Positions 58,001 through 64,000 of a stretch of DNA of 64,000 nt are shown piece after piece (the stretch's first letter is position 1; every line of letters begins with the position of its first letter). Under the pieces are notes generated by a model. The model did no database searches, was not told the origin of the DNA, and worked only from the letters and a program-made list of their open reading frames with translations. The stretch is from an uncultured Clostridia bacterium (lineage in GTDB: Bacteria > Bacillota > Clostridia > Christensenellales > Pumilibacteraceae), in NCBI GenBank assembly GCA_947066105.1, contig CAMSYM010000001.1, forward strand, positions 186,001 through 250,000, read 5' to 3'. The position numbers were made by a program, and so were the translations under genes.

Positions 58001-61000
58001 CTGACCCGTATCGGGCAGTATGCGTTTAACGGCTGTACAAATCTCAGATCGGTCACACTGCCGTCGTCGCTCGAAACGATCGATAATTATGCGTTTTTCG
58101 GAGATACCGCTTTAAACAATATCGAATTTCTTACAGGCGACCAAAAAGTTCCGCAAAAAGACGAGAACGGTAAGGTAGTCGAAAACGAGAATGGCGAAGT
58201 CATATACGAAATAATCAGAGATTCTTATGCGTTGACGCATATCAACGATTTCGCTTTTTCCAAAACGGCTTTCACGGAGTTTACTTTACCGTCTACCGTT
58301 ACCGATCTCGGTCAATCCGTTTTTGCCAATTGCAACAAGCTAACTCGCATAACGCTTTCGGCAGGACTCAAATCGTTTGACGGCGCGTTCCTTCAATGCA
58401 AGGCGGCGATCGTGTTGCCGCCCGAAAATCCCAATTACAAATCGGAAGACGGCGTATTGTTGAGCTCCGACGGTAAAACTATCGTGTATTTTTCTCCTAC
58501 ATTGAAAAATGCCGCAGGTCAGTATGTTACCGAATATAGGATCCCCGACGGTGTTACTACTATTGCCGACGGTGCGTTTTCGGGTTGTAAATTCCTTACC
58601 AAGGTAACGGTACCCAATACCGTTACTTATATAGGCAATAAGGCGTTTAAAAATTGTTATGATCTCGAAGAAGTGGTATTCGAGCCCGGTAACGATACCG
58701 CAGGCTTAAAAGTCGGTAAAACGCTAAAATATTATGCGTCAAGTTCATCCGATTCCAATGCGGAAGCCGATGCGTTGGTGTTCGGATATTGCGAATCGCT
58801 CAAAAAGATCGCTTTCCCCAAGCGTACCGAAAGCGTAGGCAGATTTTCGTTCTATAAATGCGACAATCTCGAAGAAGTCACTTTTGCGGAAGGTTGCAAA
58901 ATGGCGACTATGGAAAGCTTTATGTTTATTGACTGTACCAAGCTTAAAACGGTAAGGCTTCCCGATGAGCTTGTCAGACTGGGCTGTTACTACAACTATG
59001 TGACCGAAAACGGAGTATATGTTCCCACGACTCCGAAAGAGGATTCTACGTCTTACGGCAGTGTGTTTAAAAATTGTACTTCGCTGTTGTCCGTTACTTT
59101 GCCCGTTACTTTAAAATTTATAAACGATAATTCGTTCGAAAATTGCGGTATCACGGACATCGTCATTCCCAAAAACGTTACGGTTATGGGAAATAACATA
59201 TTTTTGAATTGCGGTTCGTTACGAACGGTTACGTTTGCCGAAAACAGCATGTTGGAATATTTGTACTACAATAAAACCGAAAGCAACCGTCCTACCGGCA
59301 AATCGTACACTTTTAAAGGTTGCACCGCGCTCGAAACGGTAATTTTGCCGAATACGATCAAATCTATTAACGGCGGGGCGTTTACAGGCTGTACGTCGCT
59401 ATCGTCTTTGAAATTTTGGAAAGGCGTGGGCAATAACGCGCAAGCGGTCGCTTCGTGGCCTACCGAATTGACGCACATCGTCGAAAGCGCTTTTGAAAAT
59501 TGCGCCGCTTTTCAAGTAGAATTGCAATTGCCGAGCGTTAAATACGTAGGTAAATCCGCGTTCAAAGCTTCGGGTATCAAAAAGATATCTTTTGCGGGCG
59601 ACGACAACGCAACCGTCGAGCTGATAATCCTGGCAGGCTCGTATTCGGGACCGAATACCACAAGACCCTATGCAACTTCGACAGGCGTGTTTGCGAATTG
59701 CGAGTTGCTTACCGAGATCGATTTCGGCGGACGTCCGTTAAAAATAAATACCGGTACAACCGCATCGTATCAGAACGTTTTAGGCGTAGGCACTTTCTTT
59801 GAATGCAGGGCGCTCACTGCCGTTAAAAATCTGTCCGACGCATTGGTCACCATCGACGATTACGCATTTGCGTTTTGTTCCGCGCTTAAAACATTGACGG
59901 TAAATAACGATGAGTCCGCGACGGGGATCAATATACCCGCAAGCGTATTGACCATAGATGTCGGAGCGTTTTCGCATACCGGTATAGAAACAGTCAAATT
60001 TATCAATGCGACGGTCGCGGCGAGCGATAATAAATATTTTGTGTATATATACGCTTCGGGAAGCTATAATGCTACGTACGGTTTTTGTACCGGCGTATTT
60101 GCGGGATGCCCCAAGCTCCGATACGTAGATTTGACAGGTCGCGGAGTCAAGAGCGGAACGAGCAATACCGCAACGTATAAAAACGTTCTCGGAAAATATG
60201 TTTTCTACGGATCGGGTACGGACGCGGATATCGTCGACGGAAAAGGCTTTACGGTCGATCTCCCCGACGGCTTGGTCAAGATAGACAATTATTGCTTTGC
60301 ATACAGCGGTCTTACCGAAATAACGATCCCTGCTACCGTCAGTTCGCTCGGCTCTAACCTTACTTCGGGAGATAGATACGCTTATTCCACATTCCGCGGT
60401 TGTCCGTCGCTTAAAACCGTTACTTTCCTTAACGACGAAACGACGGGCTACGGCGCGATACAATGGATAGGCAACGGATATAGCGGTGACAATACGTACG
60501 CTTCGTATATATTTGCCGATTGTCCCATGCTTTCTAACGTGACGTTGCCCAATTATCCGTATATTGCGGGCAAGCAAGGGCTTCGTGTATCCGACAGCAC
60601 TTTCGCAAACAGCGGAAACGGTGAGAACAACACGGAAGGGCTGACCGTAGATTTCGGCGATACGCTTTACGCGGTCGGTTACGGCGCGTTTAAAAACAGC
60701 GGATTAAAGAGCATAACTTTACCCGCCACCGTTACGTCCGTACAAAGCAGAGCGTTTGAAAACTGCACGCGGCTTACCGATGCGACGTTCTTGAACAACG
60801 ACGAAGGCAAGGGCGCGCTCGAATGGTTGGGGAACGGTCGTTCGAGCAACAATGAATACGATACGCGCGTGTTTGGCGATTGCGTCGTTCTTACGTCCGT
60901 AACTTTGCCTAATTCCGTACACACGATAGGCGATACGGCGTTCGAAGGCGCAACGTCGCTCGAAAGCATTGTCATACCCGATTCCGTACAGTATATAGGC

Positions 61001-63490
61001 TACGGCGCGTTTAAAGATTGCACCAAGCTTGCGTCGATAACGTTGCCTGCGATCGATGCGGAAAAAGAAACGGGCATAAAGTCGTATTACAGCCATGCTT
61101 TCGAGAATACCGCGTTCGCGGCTATTCCCGCAAACATGACGGAGATAGGCAGTTATGCATTCGCAAATTGCGGTAAATTCGTCGATATGGTCATACCGAG
61201 TTATGTGACGCAGATATACGACAACGCGTTTAACGGTTGCGTCAATATCCGCACCGTCACTTTCGAAACTTCGTCCGCGCAGTCGGAAGCCGACGGCGAA
61301 GGCGGCGCGCTCGGCGTTACCGGAATTGCCGATCATGCGTTTTACGGCTGCAACGGATTGACGTCCGTTACATTGCCGGCTACATTGCAAAATCTCGGAA
61401 ACAATCCGTTCGCGGCTTGTCGCGCTTTGACCGATATATCGATAGAAAACGGCGAAAACGCCGACTTTAAATCGATAGACGGCGCGCTTTATAAAGTATT
61501 GTCCAAAAACGGCGATGATTACGAGCTTGCGCTCGCATGCTATCCCGCAGGAAAAATAGGATCGTTTGCCGTTCCTTTCGGCGTAAACAGCGTATTGCCG
61601 TCGGCGTTCGAAGGCGTATTACTGACGTCTGTATCGTTCCCCGAAGGCGTGACGGAGATCGCAAGTATGTTGTTTGCTTCCTGTTCGACGTTGCAAAGCG
61701 TTACTTTGCCGAGCACGCTTGTTTCGATCGGCGAGTTTGCGTTTGCGGATAACGTATCGCTCAATAACGTTGTTATCCCCGCAAGCGTCAAGACGATCGG
61801 CAAAAATGCGTTTAGCGGCTGTAATGCTCTTACCGATTTGACGTTCGAATCGGGCAGCGTGTTGGAAAGTATCGGCGAAAGCGCGTTCCGCAATTCCGCT
61901 ATTACGAATTTCGTTTTGCCGTCTTCGGTGAAATCGATAGGCAGTTATGCTTTTGCGGAATGCTCGAACTTGTCGGCGCTCGCGTTGCCCGACGGCTTGA
62001 CGACCCTGGGTTCGTACGTATTTAAAGATTCCGCCGTATCTTCGATAAACGTGCCGTCGAGCTTGACCGAGTACGATCTGTACACTTTCGTCGGCGGACC
62101 GAGTACTCCCGAATTGACAGTCGTCGAATTGAAGAATGCTACGGAAGTCGCAAAAAACGCCTATAAGGACAAAGTCATCAATTCCAAGTTGATCATACCC
62201 GAAGGCGTAACGACGATAGGCGAAGGCGCGTTCCGCGGCACTAATATCGAAAGCGTCACATTGCCGAGTACGCTTGTTTCGATAGGAGTCGGGGCATTCC
62301 TTGATTGCGAAAATCTTACTCAAATAACCATACCGAGCAGTGTTACGTCGATAGGGATCGCGGCATTTGCGGGTTGTGTCAATTTGAAGTCGGTCACGTT
62401 CGAGCAAAGCGAAGAAGTTTTGACCGTCGGCGCGGGTACTGTAAAATATACCGAGAATATCACCGATACAAACAAACTCAAACTCGGCGCTTTTGCCAAC
62501 ACGGGATTGACGAGCGTGGATATGTCCGATCGGAATATCGCTACCGTTTCCGCTTATATGTTCGACAGTTGCGGCGATCTTACGACGGTCGAGTTCTCGC
62601 CGAATACCGCAAAGCTCGACACTTGTTCGTTCATGAAAACAGGGCTTAACGGAACGTTGACGATACCGAATACTGTCACGTCGATAGGCAAGGCGGCGTT
62701 TGCGGGCAGTAAGATAGTTACGCTTGAAATTGAGAACGGCGCCGAGCCGCTGGCAATAACCAACGGGTCTAAATTCGACGATGTTGCCAATGCGGGAGCG
62801 TTCGGCATGATACCGTCGCTTACATCCGTCAACTTTAACGGCAGAAAATTCGCAGATGTGATTCAGTCGGGTACTAAATACGAAACTTTGCCGGCATACA
62901 TTTTTGCGGGAAATTCGTCGCTTTCGAGCGTCAACGGATTGTCGGATACTCTGAAATATGTCGGTATGTATGCGTTTTACGGATGCGGATTCACAACATT
63001 CGCGATCCCCGAAAATTGGATCAGCATAGGGACGTATTGCTTTGCCGAATGCTCCAAGCTCAAAACGGTGACATTCCCCGATAGTGTTGAAAATATCGAA
63101 GGAATTACCAACAATTATATCAGCAACTATATATTTATGAATTCCGGTCTCGAAAGTGTTGCCGTACCGCGCGGAGTGACGACTTTGTGGATGGGGGCAT
63201 TTAAAGGTTGCTCACATCTTACTTCCGTTACGTTGCCAGACACAGTGGTAACAATCCGCGAATATGTGTTTACCGATTGCTCGGCATTAAAAAGCGTTGT
63301 CATTCCCGATAGTGTCGAAGCCATGGGCTATAAAACGTCTTCGGCTATCAATATTGTTTTTGAAAACTGGAATGCCGATCAAAAAATATATGTAGTCGGT
63401 AATGTTGCAAGACCGGATACTTGGGTACCCGGTTGGAGCGGCGGCGCGACCGTGGTTTGGGATTACGATCCCGATAGCGTTGCGCAATGA
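52064..63490 (+). CDS. giant BspA-type LRR surface lipoprotein with InlB repeats and Fn3-like domains (~3808 aa)
   Basis: Signal plus lipobox TFVACNGG; RDGYTFIGWYTDEKF..LYAQW; dozens of LRR_5 units (IGEGAFSYCTKLTTI); RBS ggagg before ATG 52064. Confidence 0.92.
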   Translation: MKRAKLLSTLIACTVAVIGATFVACNGGNIDTPPVEEGPETGVYYFDTGRDEYLLSMYDGNKATLVMGSILTSGEYTMTDNNIAYEFSSKDVGSLSATFDEANDVVTLTYNETAMRFLRRVEYEVKFDSNSGSAVQSIVVINGKTIEKPTDPTRDGYTFIGWYTDEKFMTPFMFGTQPVTADTVLYAQWGQKVFGQDEFSVKFDAGDHEGAVEIASKQTVGGKLYGLETPIREGYEFKGWWYSQTGKADELTARVTDNTVFKESTTLFAVWRESRSEGKKLQSPVVSVGSQTISWDSVVGANSYKVSIDGPRGFSPIEVTRSETSMSVKLDVTGKYTVTVQAISPSSADSNSEPSVWYYTHNALNRVSLFSVIESSKTLLFNSVENAERYAIDIDCGDKEHNHNPFDNGSSTNFNFSNCAMQEGGIKFIVKAYADGFVESTSEVFVYNKTLDAIGELKYNESTQTVSWNSVPDATNYIVSVKCGNGFHDHSAIDIGNKTSFDIKECTNPTDGKIVVNVYPRTKGYNSPLPTKLECVKSTPATPGNLRIVGNLLRWSAIEGDNVKYTVKVGSAEFADITTNEFDLSEMPDVVWSEGEDYTISVKATVGEYSSLYSDPIDARYYSLSTSLSYDCNTVYWRHVIGAESYEVRVNGSVNVTKVTDGSNFAKVVFDRSGLNRIEVRFIAEDKIGEWADITVRAYAVNFDARGGAVVTDGALTTQYYAVGDELFLPIGDDITKEGCDFDGWYNAPGGASGNGTRFEDTYFTNAGDMTLYANWKGKEYTVTLDFNGSGQESITVKVTYGKEFQFPVPEHPDPIYVFGGWNTTAAGDGIVLTDLYGYSNGGWGFADDRTVYVKWIAALEFEKVAGGGSYYYVVMANQSSIIFTMNSIRVPAEYKQAGDDRAYPVTMISAKKMFPNNKFINLEVFEIPATIDSIGPETFQYAPASLREVNVYAVDGINDPKFLSDDGILYYNNSTTSSVDLRYCPIGKTGDYTMLSGVSNIPTDAFKKSSLNSLTIPVSVSTIAYNAFQSSKIRRISFVSADNNDVTTKIYEGAFKGMAYLNTIDLPSHKIVFVDSSEEKIENVDFNVDVFYGCSALETINVAEGNVDYVSKNGFLCANDVDFTLLYCPKSLSGEFTVPVGIYAIGSRAFSGCTELTSVIIPHWVKEIRSNAFGGYYYKLSGSSANSTMVGCSNLKKVVFKGGRVGGLAIGDYAFSSADENYLNGACRNLTEIVFESGCNVQTIGKNAFRHCDGGSSSTSDAGLTSIVLPKTLREIGEGAFSYCTKLTTIAYEPDGVALALKSSVFSNCTSLTEVFFPANIVEIGSGVFNGCKNLKKVTVAENSAYFVTYDGVLFGNAKDEYGQPIRDTEKNEDGSVKLDENGNPIYVTQKNPDGSVKLDENGDPMYVYVVDTILYYPTGKVGDFIVPETVTKLGGGLFRNNLDITGIVIHKNVVYIGENAFEGCKNLKKIEIADGNLSLEIGDNAFQDCKALESIALPDRLAFIPERMFSGCDLLQTVKVKGNITKIGPYAFYQCKALTGLFIPKTVTEIGQAAFWGCSKLVNLNFEQGMILDEDGAIANPLYLTDINGSHDGDVLMYTFADCSMLSTVNLPERMINIGRNSFSGCGSLKSINIPSTVTFISYGAFGSNYSNATPSSNATKLTSVTFAEGGSRPLTISDGSYSDPSSGSGAEYYYGLFASMPLTEVVLPERLERIPDYCFYGCAELTDVTVPKSVQNGTWVSNSAQIIAIGKYAFGKCADLRNVVFTPGESGKLTLGHNAFKDCTSLTVLNLPSRIADSKDATGAKVSAFGQEVYAYNGKLNTSSNPGTAFNNCTSLAVINIDGECKDYMAYEGLIYRIVRNNDTGELEDVTLMLCPKAKSGTVIVSKDATNIAKNTFVGTFENITGIEFEQGGTKDLTIGNNPYKVNNDTITAGAVFGSGISVASIRFPARLTEICDKAFDGAVRITDISFDDGAKLTRIGQYAFNGCTNLRSVTLPSSLETIDNYAFFGDTALNNIEFLTGDQKVPQKDENGKVVENENGEVIYEIIRDSYALTHINDFAFSKTAFTEFTLPSTVTDLGQSVFANCNKLTRITLSAGLKSFDGAFLQCKAAIVLPPENPNYKSEDGVLLSSDGKTIVYFSPTLKNAAGQYVTEYRIPDGVTTIADGAFSGCKFLTKVTVPNTVTYIGNKAFKNCYDLEEVVFEPGNDTAGLKVGKTLKYYASSSSDSNAEADALVFGYCESLKKIAFPKRTESVGRFSFYKCDNLEEVTFAEGCKMATMESFMFIDCTKLKTVRLPDELVRLGCYYNYVTENGVYVPTTPKEDSTSYGSVFKNCTSLLSVTLPVTLKFINDNSFENCGITDIVIPKNVTVMGNNIFLNCGSLRTVTFAENSMLEYLYYNKTESNRPTGKSYTFKGCTALETVILPNTIKSINGGAFTGCTSLSSLKFWKGVGNNAQAVASWPTELTHIVESAFENCAAFQVELQLPSVKYVGKSAFKASGIKKISFAGDDNATVELIILAGSYSGPNTTRPYATSTGVFANCELLTEIDFGGRPLKINTGTTASYQNVLGVGTFFECRALTAVKNLSDALVTIDDYAFAFCSALKTLTVNNDESATGINIPASVLTIDVGAFSHTGIETVKFINATVAASDNKYFVYIYASGSYNATYGFCTGVFAGCPKLRYVDLTGRGVKSGTSNTATYKNVLGKYVFYGSGTDADIVDGKGFTVDLPDGLVKIDNYCFAYSGLTEITIPATVSSLGSNLTSGDRYAYSTFRGCPSLKTVTFLNDETTGYGAIQWIGNGYSGDNTYASYIFADCPMLSNVTLPNYPYIAGKQGLRVSDSTFANSGNGENNTEGLTVDFGDTLYAVGYGAFKNSGLKSITLPATVTSVQSRAFENCTRLTDATFLNNDEGKGALEWLGNGRSSNNEYDTRVFGDCVVLTSVTLPNSVHTIGDTAFEGATSLESIVIPDSVQYIGYGAFKDCTKLASITLPAIDAEKETGIKSYYSHAFENTAFAAIPANMTEIGSYAFANCGKFVDMVIPSYVTQIYDNAFNGCVNIRTVTFETSSAQSEADGEGGALGVTGIADHAFYGCNGLTSVTLPATLQNLGNNPFAACRALTDISIENGENADFKSIDGALYKVLSKNGDDYELALACYPAGKIGSFAVPFGVNSVLPSAFEGVLLTSVSFPEGVTEIASMLFASCSTLQSVTLPSTLVSIGEFAFADNVSLNNVVIPASVKTIGKNAFSGCNALTDLTFESGSVLESIGESAFRNSAITNFVLPSSVKSIGSYAFAECSNLSALALPDGLTTLGSYVFKDSAVSSINVPSSLTEYDLYTFVGGPSTPELTVVELKNATEVAKNAYKDKVINSKLIIPEGVTTIGEGAFRGTNIESVTLPSTLVSIGVGAFLDCENLTQITIPSSVTSIGIAAFAGCVNLKSVTFEQSEEVLTVGAGTVKYTENITDTNKLKLGAFANTGLTSVDMSDRNIATVSAYMFDSCGDLTTVEFSPNTAKLDTCSFMKTGLNGTLTIPNTVTSIGKAAFAGSKIVTLEIENGAEPLAITNGSKFDDVANAGAFGMIPSLTSVNFNGRKFADVIQSGTKYETLPAYIFAGNSSLSSVNGLSDTLKYVGMYAFYGCGFTTFAIPENWISIGTYCFAECSKLKTVTFPDSVENIEGITNNYISNYIFMNSGLESVAVPRGVTTLWMGAFKGCSHLTSVTLPDTVVTIREYVFTDCSALKSVVIPDSVEAMGYKTSSAINIVFENWNADQKIYVVGNVARPDTWVPGWSGGATVVWDYDPDSVAQ
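56177..56296 (+). repeat. in-frame 2 x 60-nt tandem repeat in the giant LRR gene
   Basis: KNEDGSVKLDENGNPIYVTQ / KNPDGSVKLDENGDPMYVYV. Confidence 0.8.
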
Positions 63491-63510
63491 CGCATGTTTT
63501 GAAATTTCGT

Positions 63511-63548
63511 CGTTGCCGTTGCATATCGCTCGGCAACGGCGGAAAAAA
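63511..63548 (+). terminator. terminator after the giant LRR gene
   Basis: cgttgccg ... cggcaacg stem followed by purine/A-rich then T-containing stretch; no clean T run. Confidence 0.45.
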
Positions 63549-63582
63549 ATTTCATAAATTTTGTAGATGACCGCTAAAATAA

Positions 63583-63611
63583 TCGACATAATACCGTAAA
63601 TATGGTATAAT
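63583..63611 (+). promoter_or_regulatory. putative promoter of the terminal membrane-protein gene
   Basis: TCGACA-N17-TATAAT. Confidence 0.55.
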
Positions 63612-63708
63612 ATCAACAATACATGCAACACAATAGCTTTATTTGTTGTAAACGGTAATGGGGTTACCCGCTACTTTTGTATAATTTTTATCTTGAAGGA
63701 GGCTCATT

Positions 63709-64000
63709 ATGGAAAACACTTACAAAGACGTATTTGCCAAATGTCGCAGAGATTTGGTCAAAGAAGGCATTGTCAAGTCCGCGTTGTTCGGTGCGATAGC
63801 CGGATTCGGCGTCGGGTTTATAATTGCGTTCGTAACGTGGTTTACCGATTTCAACGGATTGTGGTTGGCGCTCGGTATGCTCGTTGCGGTTACCGCGACT
63901 GTAAGCGTTGTATTGTATTTCAAAGTGTACCGTCCCAACAATAAAGCGGTCGCGGACCGTTTGGATCGAGTAGGTTTCGACGAGCGTATGATAACCATGC
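63709..64000 (+). CDS. membrane protein, N-terminal part only (runs off the window)
   Basis: RBS aaggagg; METNYKDV-like start (MENTYKDVFAKCRRDLVKEGIVKSALFGAIAGFGVGFIIAFVTWF...) with two TM segments, open at window end. Confidence 0.75.
   Translation, partial: MENTYKDVFAKCRRDLVKEGIVKSALFGAIAGFGVGFIIAFVTWFTDFNGLWLALGMLVAVTATVSVVLYFKVYRPNNKAVADRLDRVGFDERMITM

Noticed and set aside
33000-62600. CRISPR-like periodicity in the LRR genes
   Set aside because: The periodicity is in-frame protein repeat (LRR_5) with divergent DNA; there are no identical direct repeats with unique spacers.
63511-63548. Strong terminator after the giant LRR gene
   Set aside because: The stem is followed by an A-rich run rather than T-rich; kept only as a low-confidence feature.

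Overview
The window joins two unlike pieces. (A) About 1-15.9 kb is AT-rich accessory DNA. A large serine recombinase (2507-4258) lies inside a ~13.65-kb segment bounded by 68-nt direct repeats (2177-2244 and 15831-15898, 59/68 identical). Both repeats encode the same peptide C-terminus (QKVGDPRIHTVVQANIKNPRK-stop), and all nine differences between them are synonymous. The segment carries a type I restriction-modification (RM) operon with extra embedded genes: DUF3892-like, half-size HsdS, HsdM, a Cas2/SinR-like small protein, a 43-aa hydrophobic peptide, HsdS, DUF2971-like, HsdR and a YgjP/M48-like metalloprotease. It ends with an AAA ATPase carrying a DUF234/PD-(D/E)XK-like C-terminus. To its left are a RadC-like JAB protein, a DUF4365 protein and an unknown ORF. 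(B) From ~16 kb on is Clostridia-like chromosome: dgt-dnaG-rpoD-trmK-zinc-ribbon-galU, a probable amidohydrolase pseudoenzyme, tRNA-Leu(GAG), then a long surface-protein and peptide-uptake region. That region holds a repeat-rich lipoprotein, a 2392-aa subtilase fused to BspA-type LRRs, LRR/InlB-type membrane and lipoproteins, an Opp transporter with unusual charged tails, and an 11.4-kb LRR lipoprotein gene behind a consensus promoter and a terminator-like leader hairpin. The strongest candidate for something undescribed is the mobile defence element whose ends are copies of a short, purifying-selected peptide gene. Family names come from motif recognition by eye; no searches were run.
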